A stretch of DNA of 64,000 nt from contig JAPJBO010000322.1 in assembly GCA_030068145.1 (NCBI GenBank), positions 62,001-126,000 on the forward strand. Direction: 5' to 3'. This document shows positions 9,801 to 19,790 of the stretch, piece by piece. Source of the DNA: Diplonema papillatum. Its lineage: Eukaryota; Euglenozoa; Diplonemea; Diplonemida; Diplonemidae. The notes beneath the pieces are model-generated. The model was given only the letters and a program-made list of their open reading frames with translations, did no database searches and was not told the DNA's origin. The position numbers and the translations under genes were made by a program. The first letter of the stretch is position 1. Each line of letters opens with the position of its first letter.

Positions 9801-11680
9801 CGGGAGAGCGGCGAGGTGGGCCCTGCCTGCCCCACCACAACTGCACCCAGACCCCGTGCATATGCCGGGTGTCGGTATAGAGAAGGCACTCGTCACGTGC
9901 GCGACCCATCACAAAGGGAAGTGTGAGGCGTGCAGAGCACTCGTCCGAAGGGACGTTCCCACGGTAGAGATGTGCTGCCGGCACCATCACCACGCGAACG
10001 ATGGGCAGCCGATCGCGGTGTGCACAGAGCACAGCACGACGAAGTGCGGCGAGTGCAAGACGGCGGCGGCGTGTTGCCGCAGCGGGCATCATGCCTGCCG
10101 CACGCATGGCAGAGGAACCTGCCAAGAGTGCAAAAGGCTCCCTACGCTGACGCAGAGGCGACCGGCGGCATGTTGCAGCCGCGGCCACCACCAGTCCAAC
10201 AAGCCGAACGTCCAGTCAACCCCCGGACGCAACAAGAAGAGGCCCTCCTCACCCACCCAGGTGGACGTACAACGGGAAACGCCAGTAGGAAAGCGAGCGG
10301 CGCGAGCGCCGCTCGCGGCAACGAAAAAGGAGACGGCGACGACCGGACGGGCGACCAAGAGGCCGCCACCAACGCCAGGAACCAGCGAACGACCAGCGCT
10401 GAAGAAGAGGGTGCCCGACGGAAGGCCCGATCGCCGGCCGCAAGCGGAAGAAGGCGAAGGCGACCACACCCGACTCAGGGGTGCATCGAAGGAAGAAGGT
10501 ACCGAGGGCAAGCAGCTCTCAGAAACGACCGGGGACCACGGGCACACCAATGCCCTCGAAAGTGGAAAACGGGCACTCCTGCCCGCCCTCGTACTCGCCG
10601 ACTCAGTCTTTGGAATCGCAAGAAAGCCAAATCCCGCTAGCGACAAATGCTCGACCTTGACGACGCAATGGCAGGTGACGACGTCATCCGATAACCTGGC
10701 TATCGAGGCAGTGCATGTTAATCCGTGTGGTTCATGTACTTAAAAGAACTCCATGCTAAACAAACATAACGTGGACGGCGCCGAAGCTTTACCAGCTTCG
10801 GCTGACATCATTTGCGCACTAAACTATGGTTAAGAAGACGACTGAAAGCATAGACACAAAGATAGCTCAAAGCATCTGCAGAATTACACGAAAAGCCTCC
10901 AGGCAAAAACCCGTTTTCACATTTGTTTTTTGTGCGTCAGACGCACGCCCCAGAAAAATGGCGGGCTTGCGGTGGCCTCGCTTGTACCCTTGCCAATACT
11001 GCAGGGAACAGTTGACTTGACCTCTTGAGTTTGTGCTTGCAGGAGTCGGAGAGCTTAGCATAACCCTGACGCAGGACCGACCCCTCTTTCGTGAGCAAAA
11101 GCAAAGAATGAAACTACCTTCTTTTCTTGGGAAGGATGCGGCTTGTATAAACACCAGTTTTTTGTGACAAGGGCTGCGACTCAACTATTCCTGCAAGTAG
11201 AACATCAGGGAAGGGACTGCTAAAGGCGTGACAACGTGTTCTTTATCCTTTCACGTTTGCCGAGGTCGCGGGCGTGTTCGTAGTGTCTACCTTCAAAACC
11301 CCCAGTACGTATTAGCTTTTAAGAACCCATTCGATGAAAGTCACCCCTGGAGACTCTAACATCCCGGATTCTCACCTATTTACAGTGAAGGCTCCGAACC
11401 GTGCTTACCCTATTTACAGTGAACGAGCAAACTCTAGCTCTAAACACACCAAAATATCGACCCAAATCAGATCGCGAAAGAGCTTCGGGTGCGCATCTTC
11501 GTGAAGTTCGAACGGATTCCCGAAGCGATGAAGGCTGTGGTCGAGCTCGACGGGAGGACCTTCGACTCGCGCGTCATCAGCGCCTGCTTTTACGACGAGG
11601 CAAAGTACGACTTGTCCATCCTCGAGACGCAGGACGACGACCCTTCGCTGCCGCAGGAGTGCTTTGCCCCGAAGGACTAG
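6818..11680 (+). CDS. RBM17: SPF45/RBM17/DRT111-like splicing factor (5 exons, 331 aa)
   Basis: This is a G-patch plus RRM (UHM) protein of the SPF45/DRT111 family, which acts in 3' splice-site recognition in the nucleus. Exons that restore one frame are 6818-7015, 7486-7568, 7798-8227, 8613-8687 and 11471-11680, all with GT-AG boundaries. Exon 1 has the family motif NPHKPNDYDQVAKDR. Exon 2 is a charged coiled segment. Exon 3 has LSADEAFKRRLMMS, the G-patch (ERMLKKQGWVEGKGLGRNDQ) and RRM strand 1 (KVLLLRNMVPPGSVDGSLE). Exon 4 has EVAGECQRYGEIKSVQIYE. Exon 5 has VRIFVKFERIPEAMKAVVEL and the C-terminal DGRTFDSRVISACFYDE, matching the UHM RxF-type loop region. Exon 2/3 junctions are the least certain. 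Intron 1 contains EF-hand gene fragments; intron 4 (2.8 kb) contains a retroelement-like insertion. Confidence 0.9.
7155..7460 (+). pseudogene. Two fragments of the calflagin-like EF-hand gene inside SPF45 intron 1
   Basis: About 7160-7345 matches the middle of the EF-hand genes at 53091 and 59634 (for example TGATGAAGTGTTCGACTGCA and TTCGAGCTTTGGCAGATGTT). A second, partly overlapping fragment at about 7365-7455 repeats the ACCAAGC...AGGCGTGAGTTCATGATCC...GAGGCAGTACTTCGA part. Both have indels and cannot encode the protein. They are gene-derived debris captured in, or forming part of, the first intron of the SPF45-like gene. Confidence 0.9.
8786..10761 (+). mobile_element. Retroelement-like insertion with a 639-aa Cys/His-rich ORF, inside SPF45 intron 4
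   Basis: An open frame runs 8824-10743. Near its start is a CCHC arrangement (CKHCGNGDTEDEKHVFWDC) that resembles the zinc-binding tail following reverse transcriptase/RNase H in LINE-type proteins. No reverse transcriptase, RNase H or endonuclease motifs lie within the insertion, so it looks like the 3' part of an element. Further on are three tandem Cys/His units (about 9895-10190) and then a long basic Pro/Thr/Lys-rich tail. A direct repeat of about 30 bp (core TTCATGTACTTAAAAGAACT) flanks the ORF at 8821-8840 and 10731-10750. Related end sequences recur alone at 31389-31465. The ORF is nested in, and collinear with, the host intron. Confidence 0.6.
11325..11465 (+). repeat. Dispersed motif just before the last SPF45 acceptor
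   Basis: The sequence has the order AAGTCACCC, GGAGACTC, CATCCCGGATT, then a duplicated TATTTACAGTGAA and a GAGCAAACTCTAGCTCTAAA stretch. The same order (TCACCCGG, GACTCC, AATCCCGG, GCGAACTTT) occurs upstream of the kinesin start (42160-42215), before the last kinesin acceptor (46430-46470), near 29490-29545 and near 545-600. Similarity is partial and the boundary is uncertain. Confidence 0.5.
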
Positions 11681-13793
11681 GCCCACCGGCGCGGTCACCC
11701 TGCCGCCAATAATTGCCTTGCGCCGAAGGGGCCTCAACCCTCCGGCCGTGGCGTGTGACTTTGAGACGCGCGACTCTCTCCGAGGCGCTTGCTCCGAAAG
11801 GCTACCCACGGTGGAGTCCAGCCTCAGCTTGAAGGTACAAGCTGGAGTTAAAAATCGGGCGTGCATTTACACGCGTTTTGGTTGCAGCACACCCTGTGGC
11901 TCGGGCACGCCGTAACTCAGCTTCTCATGCTGGACCTCACCGTGTACGTGACAGAGACTTCACCCGACACTACCCAGGCGGGCCCCCAGTCGTCTCACGA
12001 TGGGAGGATTGACAAACAGCGCGCGTAGTGCCTCCCCCTTCATCGCGAAGCGCAGTGCTTTACACACGAGGCTCGGCGAGCGCTGCGCATGCTCAAGGAT
12101 CGTCAAGCAGCGTTCATGTGCCGAGGTCCTGTGCACGCGAGGACTCTTTTGTCATCCGCACTCCTTCTCGACCCTTGAGGCTGAGTGCTCTGCGTTGAAG
12201 AGACAGGTGAAGCGCGATTAGTTTGTACCGATCTGTCGCCCCTGCTTCGCGCGAATGACTAGGCGTCGCGCTCAATGGGACAACGAGTTGATTGACGGCG
12301 GGTTCCGTACGGAGCCCGCGCACGTTGAACGAAGAGCTGGCTGGCATGGCATGGCGTTCTGCCATCGATCCTTACGGGATGATCAAACCAAGCGCGGCTA
12401 CGGCAAGTATCACGCGGACTATAAAAAAGACTTGTAGGTCCGCCAAGTATGATGCATCCTATCCTGATGTGTCCTGTTCTCGTAAGTTTGGCATGCCCTT
12501 CATCTTCCCCTCACTATTAACCCGGTGGTGAGGAAAGACGCGAAGTGAACCCGCACGAGTGCAGACTGGTATTCGCCGCCGGCTTTTACGATCATCGTTC
12601 TTCTTTGGAGCTCTCGGGTCCCTATTCTTACTCAAAGAGACAGTTGTCTCTCAAGTGAGGGGCGCACGTGTATTTTGCTTTGTGCTGCAGGACGTTTATC
12701 ACCTTTCTCTCCGTGCTCGCGCGAAGGGAAACTGAAGACTATTTACCTATTCCCAGCTTCTGCAAAGCCACTCTCCAGCAAGGGTGTGTCCTCTGTCCGA
12801 TGCTCTCTCAGTCCTCTTGGCCGGCTTGTCGTTTCCCCAGATTCTCGGCATTGTGATGCTGCTTGCTTAACAGACACCGTTCAATTGTTGAAGATGTCAT
12901 CAAGGATGGTCCGTTTGTTGATGCTAGATACACTGAGCTTGCCAACCTGAACGCTAGACGACAAGGAGTCAAGGTTAGACCGATCGGAGAAGTCTTATTG
13001 CCACAGCCTAACTCAACCAACATCTCAGGAAACACTAAAATAGAAACCTTCCACACAAACAACCAGAAGAAAGAAACAAATAGAGCGTCGATAGAACTAA
13101 ACGAGCGCACGGATGGAGAAGGGAGGGTGCTTCTGATTGCGAGCGAGCAACACAAGCAGAATTTCCGCGATTAACATACGCAAAGTCCCTTTTCTTTTTC
13201 TCTCCCCCCTGCGCGAGACTGACCCCTTCAAAAGTATAAGCACGTTTTTCCAACACAACCTACACGAAAGCCGGTCTCAATAAAAAGAGGCCGCATTCAA
13301 AGAAATAGAGCTGCCTGAGGATAAGCGCGGGCAGTGAAGGAGTAACCCGAATTTCGTCAGCTGACGTGTAAACAAGAGTCGGCTGCGAGTCCGACTCGCC
13401 CGTTTCCACAAACCGTAGAGTGTTGAGTCCGCCAATAAGGAGAACGTCTGCTCAGTCGAACTCTCGCTTTCGCAGCGGCACCGTACTGATAGGCAGAAGC
13501 TCTAGGTGGCTTGCACCGACTCGACATCGTGTGCTATCACTCGACTGACCTGCTTCATCCACACACTGCTGGTATTCTGAGCGTTGGTTCTGATCTCGGT
13601 CAACTGTGCCCACCTCGACCCCCCGCGGTATTAAGGCCACGAGCGAGGTGGCCGCGCTCCCCTTGTACCAGCGGGTTTTTTCGGTGCCCCCCCCCGCTAA
13701 CTAAGTTTTCCCCCCCGAACGAGAAGCCTTGCGCCCTCGCCCGTGCCTGATGCTACTCGGTGGCGGGGTTCGGGGCTCGTTGAGGAGCCTCCG
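11681..13793. other. Intergenic, no convincing gene
   Basis: Two short open frames (12255-12437 and 12863-13174 on +) have no recognisable domain. The second, with LNARRQGVKVRPIGEVLLPQ, follows a TTAACAG acceptor-like site and could be an exon of an undetected gene. A run of Cs followed by CTAACTAAGTTTTCCCCCCC at about 13685-13717 resembles the edge of a repeat also seen at 40273-40290. Confidence 0.4.
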
Positions 13794-16700
13794 ATGGCGG
13801 TCCGCGCTGCCTTCGTCCTCCTTTTCGGCGGGCTCGGGCCCTTCCTGCGACCATGCGGCGCGGCGGACTGCGTGAAGCAAAGTGAGTGGCCCGTCGAGGC
13901 TGTCGCGATCTGTGGCGTGCCCGCATACCCGGCGCATCCTTCGGCGTCGTGGAAGGAGGTGGAGACACGGTATTCCGCGGTTGCAGACGCGCTGGCGTCT
14001 TCAGGGCTCGCCACGTCGGCTTGCCTTGCAGCCGTCAACGCGACCGTTTGCACTGCGTTGGTTCCCGGCTGCATCCAAACCGGTGAAGCCCTGCAGTTCT
14101 GCTCGAGCCGGTGCACCGAGTTCAAACGGGCCTGCTCGGCGCCTCTGCACTCCCTCCGCGCGTCGTCGCCCAATTTGCGCGAAATCCTCGACTGCGCCAC
14201 CTGGCGCAGCCCTTTCCCGCTCTGCCCGGCCTTCGAGTCGAGGCGGCCGTGCCTCGAAGCCGTCGACGAAAGTGCCGGCATCTCGGCGCTGCCCCCGTCT
14301 CGTTGCGCGTCGGGCGCCCGCTCTGTCTCCATCGCGGAGGCGTTCACCCCGCACGACGTCGTGCGCACCTTTCAGGACCGGCGGTTCGCCTACTTTTTGT
14401 GGCCCGCGGCGGTGTTCCTGGCGGTGGTCGGATCGCTGTTCTTCTCGTCGGCGTCGAAGATGGCGCGGGTGAAGACCGACGCTTGGAACTCCGACCAACG
14501 TTATTCCTGGCAGGAGCGCATGGTGTCCATCCGCTTCTGCACGCAGATCTCCGGCGTCCTGGTGACCACGGTGTCGTGCATGGTGATCTACTTCCTCGCG
14601 ACCGAACAAGGGGCGAGCCACCTTGAAGCCTGCTTTGACTACGCGGATCACTCCCAGCAGCAGGCTTTCAATGAAACATCCGTCGCTACCACGACCTTAG
14701 CCGAGCTCCTCCTCGTCACGACCGCAGCGCACGCGCGGTCGTTGACCGAGCAATACCTGCTCGTCGCCTCTGCTACCCTCAGCGAGACCATCGTCGCCGT
14801 TTCGGCCGCCGGTGCGTACGACCAGAAAACAGTCCTCGCGGCCGGCTTGTCCTCGATCCGCTCCGCCCGCGCGGCGCCGGCGTCGCCGGTGTCCTTCCAG
14901 ATCCTCTACACGGACGATTCGCTGAAGCGACTGGTCCCCGGCGACGTCGCGCACTATTTCTTCGGGTTCAACACGCGCACGCGGGGGGAAGACGCGCATG
15001 TCGGCTTCGTCTCGTACCTGTCCGACAGCTCCCGGGTCGTGATGCCCGGGGCCTATGCTACTAACGGATCTGAGTCCAACTACGCCATAGAAGCGGAGAC
15101 CGACCCTGCGCTGTGGTCCCGCGTCACCGACTTCTCGGTTCGTTGGCATGTCGTCGAAGGGACGTCGGCGTCCTGGGTCCCGCCTGTCGCGCAGTTCGGC
15201 CAGAGCGTGTTGGGGGCAGCGATAACCGTGTTCGAGGCCGCCCGCGCGACGTACACGTTGAGTGATGAGTTCTTGCTTTCGGCTCTTTGCGAGCGGTTGA
15301 AGGACGCCGCCCGGTTCGCGAGTCAGCGCGTGGTTCTGGTCCGAGACGACTCGGAGAACACCCTTATCGCATCCACGCACGGGTCTCTCGTCGGGAAGGA
15401 CGGCGTGCTCACCGCGCTCACTTCCGACGACCCGACTACTGTTTCGGTCCTGTCTGATTTCATTGCGTCCACCGAATCGAGTTCGCTGTCTGCCGTGCCA
15501 CGGAGGTCCATCCACACGGTGCAGGATGCCCGGGAAGATGCATACTTCATCCTCGCGGACTCGTTCTCCAATCGAAACTTGGCGCTGCAGGTCTTTGTTT
15601 TCGTCCCCGTCACGGAAGTAGAAGGGACCCTGTTGGAAGGGCTCGCTCTTCTGCAAGATCAGCGAGACATTGCAATCGAGGCCGTCGTCGATTCGGAAAA
15701 GTCGGACCTCCGCCTCCTCATCCTGGCAGCCGCGTTTCTCGTCTTCGTTTCGATGCTGCTGTCCCTCCTTGTAGCCGACGGGACGACCACCGCGTTGAAG
15801 ACGATGATCGGCGACCTTCAGGGGCTCGCCACAGACATCGAAGGCACTGACCAAAAAACAAAGAGCCGGTCCTTATCGCGCCTGCTCGAAGTCCGCGCTT
15901 TGCAGCAGAGCATGAAGCTTGCCGTAGGGCAGCTGCTGAGCTACCGAAAGATGATCCCATCCGTCGGGCTGCTCACGAATCTTTCGGGGAGGGGGTCAGG
16001 CGACGCGCCGCACGACCCTGACAACGCCGAGAACCAGGAGGCGACCCTTATTGATACCCAAGACCGCATATGCACCGTGAACGTGACGTACATCTCACGT
16101 TACTACATGCGGAGGACCGGGGTCAAGAAGCAGAAGCGGTCGCGAACCTTCAAGTGGCATTACACGGACCCATCCCGTGCAACGCTACCGTCTCTTCAAA
16201 GAGACGTGCGGAAGGTTCTCGGCGAGCCGGTTGGAGAGCCGCTCGATCTTGTTGCCATTCCTCCAGGCGTCAGCCCCGACGGCCCCGACGACGAGGAGTT
16301 CGACGAGCGCGAGAAGGATGAAGGCCACGAGTACCCGCTGCGGTACTCCTTCCATTTGCAGGACTACCTCCACCTCTATCCCGACGAGATCACGCTGGTG
16401 GTCAAAAAAGGCAGCCGGACCAACTACCTTGCTCCGCTGGTCGCTGTGGCGTCCGTGGCCGGGAAGATTGGTTTAGTCATAATGGTCATCCGCATGTATA
16501 CATCATCTGCGACGTCAGGGAAGTGGCTCGCTCCGATTCTTATTGTGGTGCTCGTGGTCGGGTTTTCGTTGAACATCGCGTGGTCGTTCAAGTTGAACAA
16601 AAAGGCCACCGACAGGGACGAGCACATGCGGGAGTGGACGCACTACTTCCAAACGGAAACCACTCTGGTCCTGATCCTCTGCGGGTTCAACATGCAAAAC

Positions 16701-17831
16701 CTGCTGGTGCTGTGGTCTGGGCTACGGGTCGGAAAGCTGTTGAGGTTCCACGCGCCAATGCCGAGGAGAATCCGGAACCAAGCCGTGCGCTGGAGCATGT
16801 TCTCGCTGGTATTCGGAGATTTGATTCCGATGGTTTTGACTGTCGGCTTCCTGGCGGATACAGGTCAGTGGGGAGATTCTGTCGCCGCGTTGACGGTGGG
16901 GATGCAAACAGGGACAATCCTGTCTGCGTCTATACGGAAGTTTGTCGCCATCTGTCTGGTCGACGACAAGCGGCAGGAAAGCGAAGAGACAGCGTTCGAA
17001 GAGCATCGCCGGGCGAAAGCCCGGAATGCGACACTGAATCGAGAGACTCTCACCGTAATGCGGGTGCAGCTTCTTCCAGAGCTCGTTGACCTGCTGACCA
17101 CCGCAGGGCTCCCTTCTGAGCTGGTAACTCAGCTCCTCAACTCCTTTTATAACACGGTCATGAACGTGCTGCACGCACACAATGGCACCGTGATTTTCTT
17201 CCAAGACGGGTGGGTCGAAGGAGTGTTCAACTACCCGTTTCCGACCCACAAACACGAGCACCTCGCCTGCGCTGCCGCGTGCGAGCTGATGCTCACCGCA
17301 GTGCCGGAGGCTTGGGACACCGTCCTCTCGTCCACTTTGGCGCCGTCGACGGGGCCGTGGCTCTGCATCTCGATCATCTCGGAGAAGTTCTTGAAGGGTA
17401 ACCTCGGCGCGCACAACCGCCGGCACTTCCACTACATGAGCCCCGCGACCACGCTGTCTCGCGCGCTCTGCGGGCATTCGCCGCGCCTCGCTACTCAGTG
17501 CATCGTGAACGACGTCGTGTACGAGAAGGTCCGGAGGCAAAACATCGCGGGACTCGACAACGAGTACATTCTGCGCCTGGTCGACTTCGTCACGGTATCC
17601 GCGAAGCCAGACCCGGAACGGGTCTACCAGCTCCTTCCGCTGGCCCGCACCGCCGAAGCCGCGAAGACGTTCCTCCAAGCCTCGCCGCCCATCTTCTGCG
17701 CGGTCATCGACGGCAGCGACGCGCTCGTTGCCGCCGCCCGCCTCAAAACCTACCTCAGCGACGCGCGCGCCGAAGGTGTGTGTACCTGCTCTGCTTTTCG
17801 AGTTCGGGTGTTCCGGGGGGTGAAAAAGTAG
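13794..17831 (+). CDS. Large receptor-like membrane protein with Frizzled-like CRD and degenerate class III cyclase domain
   Basis: Start ATG 13794 begins a signal peptide (AAFVLLFGGLGPFL). Residues about 27-145 are a cysteine-rich head with at least ten Cys, resembling Frizzled-type CRDs. TM segments appear at about 197-220 and 248-272, enclosing with one at about 640-662 a 370-residue loop with the size and placement of a Cache-type sensor. More TM segments follow between about 880 and 1060. The C-terminal 250 residues resemble class III nucleotide cyclases: HNGTVIFFQDGWVEGVFNYP matches the second metal-binding Asp region, and GNLGAHNRRHFHYMSPATT matches the later conserved block. The usual first metal-binding Asp (xFADIxGFT) is missing, so catalysis is doubtful. 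The frame reads into a likely donor (GGTGTGTGTAC) near 17776, so the true C-terminus may be spliced onward. Confidence 0.8.
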   Translation: MAVRAAFVLLFGGLGPFLRPCGAADCVKQSEWPVEAVAICGVPAYPAHPSASWKEVETRYSAVADALASSGLATSACLAAVNATVCTALVPGCIQTGEALQFCSSRCTEFKRACSAPLHSLRASSPNLREILDCATWRSPFPLCPAFESRRPCLEAVDESAGISALPPSRCASGARSVSIAEAFTPHDVVRTFQDRRFAYFLWPAAVFLAVVGSLFFSSASKMARVKTDAWNSDQRYSWQERMVSIRFCTQISGVLVTTVSCMVIYFLATEQGASHLEACFDYADHSQQQAFNETSVATTTLAELLLVTTAAHARSLTEQYLLVASATLSETIVAVSAAGAYDQKTVLAAGLSSIRSARAAPASPVSFQILYTDDSLKRLVPGDVAHYFFGFNTRTRGEDAHVGFVSYLSDSSRVVMPGAYATNGSESNYAIEAETDPALWSRVTDFSVRWHVVEGTSASWVPPVAQFGQSVLGAAITVFEAARATYTLSDEFLLSALCERLKDAARFASQRVVLVRDDSENTLIASTHGSLVGKDGVLTALTSDDPTTVSVLSDFIASTESSSLSAVPRRSIHTVQDAREDAYFILADSFSNRNLALQVFVFVPVTEVEGTLLEGLALLQDQRDIAIEAVVDSEKSDLRLLILAAAFLVFVSMLLSLLVADGTTTALKTMIGDLQGLATDIEGTDQKTKSRSLSRLLEVRALQQSMKLAVGQLLSYRKMIPSVGLLTNLSGRGSGDAPHDPDNAENQEATLIDTQDRICTVNVTYISRYYMRRTGVKKQKRSRTFKWHYTDPSRATLPSLQRDVRKVLGEPVGEPLDLVAIPPGVSPDGPDDEEFDEREKDEGHEYPLRYSFHLQDYLHLYPDEITLVVKKGSRTNYLAPLVAVASVAGKIGLVIMVIRMYTSSATSGKWLAPILIVVLVVGFSLNIAWSFKLNKKATDRDEHMREWTHYFQTETTLVLILCGFNMQNLLVLWSGLRVGKLLRFHAPMPRRIRNQAVRWSMFSLVFGDLIPMVLTVGFLADTGQWGDSVAALTVGMQTGTILSASIRKFVAICLVDDKRQESEETAFEEHRRAKARNATLNRETLTVMRVQLLPELVDLLTTAGLPSELVTQLLNSFYNTVMNVLHAHNGTVIFFQDGWVEGVFNYPFPTHKHEHLACAAACELMLTAVPEAWDTVLSSTLAPSTGPWLCISIISEKFLKGNLGAHNRRHFHYMSPATTLSRALCGHSPRLATQCIVNDVVYEKVRRQNIAGLDNEYILRLVDFVTVSAKPDPERVYQLLPLARTAEAAKTFLQASPPIFCAVIDGSDALVAAARLKTYLSDARAEGVCTCSAFRVRVFRGVKK

Positions 17832-18253
17832 TTGCAGGCGAGCGCCAAAAGGATAGCATGTAGTCCGGTATTGTACCTGAGCCTCCGCTCGATTCAATGA
17901 TTGCTCGAGGGCATCTGCACTGACCGCTAGAAGTCAGCACCAGAAAGATCGACCATGACGACCATCACGTTGAACATCGTCCGTCGGTGATAGCCGAATC
18001 TGCCAACACTACAGCGAAAGTCACCCAGGGGCCTTGAAGCAAACCCTGTTCCTTTGAAAAGGAATCGAAGGAACGTACTCGGTGTCGCTCACAAACAGTC
18101 CCGGACATAGCTAGTGACATCTTACTCTCAATAAAAGTGTACACCAAAGGTAGGCGGGAACTCACCCACCGGGGCGGAGTCCGAGTCGATGTAGATCGAT
18201 GTCTTCGCGTGAAGACACAGCCGGCATATTTCCTATTTGATAGGTTGAACACG

Positions 18254-19354
18254 ATGTTTAGCTCGATACGCTGCCAACCGTCTCTTTTTGGTAACGACAA
18301 ACGCGTTTGTTACGATAAGAAAAAACACGAAACAGGCGTTCGCGATGCAGCTGCCATATGTTTGCACACCCGGCTCGACCGACGAGGGGCGGACGCGTTT
18401 CCTTCTGTACTCTGCGGCTGCGGTGCCCCGACGGCGTCCGGCGGGTTGGACGCCGACAACGGTAACCTGCTCGACTTCCAGTTTCCCCTGGACCGGGCCG
18501 CCTCGGTCTCGAGCCCCTTGCTCACGGCACAGCAGCAGCGGATGGTGCAGCAACGGGGGGGCAGCGTCGGCGGCTTCGGCGGGGGGAGGACCAAGCGCGG
18601 GCCCGGCAAGCGAACCGGGCCGCAGCCGCCCAGTCGGACCCGGCTGGGGTCCACAGTACCGGACTCGGACCTGCAGGTGCTGCTGCTGGACGACGACGAC
18701 AGCCACGGCGGGACCATCCGCATCGACACTCTGCCCCTCTGCGACGACACCGGGTTCTTGTCGGACGGCGCCTCCTCCCTGCCTGACGCCTGGTTGCAAG
18801 GCCGGCACGATGATGACCTGCAACCCGGCAGCAGCCACTCCCACAGCGGCAAGCCGTTGTTTGGCAGCAACCGGACCATTTCGAGCCACGCGAGCAACAA
18901 GCGCCAGAGCGTCGCCGCCGCGTCAGAGTGCGGCGAAATAGTATCGGGCGACGGCGTCGCCAAGAGCCGGCCCGTCCCGAAAGTGGGAGACTTGGTCGAG
19001 GTGCGGGGCACGCTGCGCCCGGACCTCAACGAAGCGGTGGGCAGGGTGCAGCGGCACCAAGGGGACAGCTTCGTCGTGTCGCTGAACTCGACGGGGGCGC
19101 TGTTCGCGTTTGCCGCGGCCAACCTGTACCCCGCTCCGCGGCCGCGGTTGGCGTCCCCCTTCGGCAGGCCCCCGGCCCTGCGCGGCAACCCTCTGGTCAC
19201 GTCGCAGTCTAGCGCCTGCTCCTCGCCGACGGCGTCCGTGGCTCCGGGCTGCGTGTCACCCCCTCTTTCCTTCCCGCTGCCGTTGTCACCCTGCCAGTCA
19301 GGCCCCCTTGCGCCTCCCCGACGGCGAGTCGCGTCGAACATCAACTACGCGTGA
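18254..19354 (+). CDS. Low-complexity protein with a KOW/SH3-like motif; separate gene or 3' exon of the preceding gene
   Basis: The frame shows strong coding character from about 18430 to the stop at 19352. It is rich in Gly, Ser, Pro and Asp (LQVLLLDDDDSHGGTIRIDT). Near residues 240-290 is VGDLVEVRGTLRPDLNEAVG followed by a Val-rich strand and AANLYPA. This resembles the small beta-barrel 'RPELNG...VxL...NLxP' motif common in protist proteins. The first in-frame ATG is at 18254, but no clear domain precedes 18430. The preceding gene ends in a likely splice donor 480 bp upstream, so this block may be its last exon. No TM segment is visible. No function is assigned. Confidence 0.6.
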   Translation: MFSSIRCQPSLFGNDKRVCYDKKKHETGVRDAAAICLHTRLDRRGADAFPSVLCGCGAPTASGGLDADNGNLLDFQFPLDRAASVSSPLLTAQQQRMVQQRGGSVGGFGGGRTKRGPGKRTGPQPPSRTRLGSTVPDSDLQVLLLDDDDSHGGTIRIDTLPLCDDTGFLSDGASSLPDAWLQGRHDDDLQPGSSHSHSGKPLFGSNRTISSHASNKRQSVAAASECGEIVSGDGVAKSRPVPKVGDLVEVRGTLRPDLNEAVGRVQRHQGDSFVVSLNSTGALFAFAAANLYPAPRPRLASPFGRPPALRGNPLVTSQSSACSSPTASVAPGCVSPPLSFPLPLSPCQSGPLAPPRRRVASNINYA

Positions 19355-19444
19355 CGTCTCTACGACTGCCAAACGACAGAAGCTGAGGCCTACAAGACAA
19401 ACAGTGCCCTAGGCGGCCGTCACTCGCGTGGCGTATCAAGTTTT

Positions 19445-19790
19445 AGATGCGTGTCTGTTGTACAGCATTCTCAGCCCTTTCCCAGCGTCACCCCGTCAGG
19501 CTGTCCTCTTCGAGTATTAACTGCACGCGAAACGACGGCCGTCCGCACACGTCGACACCTGCAGGACAACTGTGCCCTGGGATGCGCAGCGAACTTCTTG
19601 CGGCACTGCGTGATGTGTCAAGTGAAGACACGGCCTGTTCTATAGCATCCCCAGCCTTCCCCCCGCCGCCAACCCTGGGTGAAATGGTGGCCGCCCATAC
19701 CAGTCCACACCCGCAGTGCAGGACAACTGTGCCATAGGATGCGCTGCGAACTTTTCGCACACTGTTCCGTACGCCTTACCACACTGTAGA
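19445..19790. repeat. Imperfect tandem duplication of about 160 bp
   Basis: Two units share GCAGGACAACTGTGCC, GGATGCGC(A/T)GCGAACTT and GTTSTAYAGCATYCYCAGCC motifs at about 19455-19610 and 19630-19780. A weaker third relative (ACAAACAGTGCCCTAGG) precedes them at 19397-19413, within the 3' flank of the upstream coding block. Confidence 0.65.
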
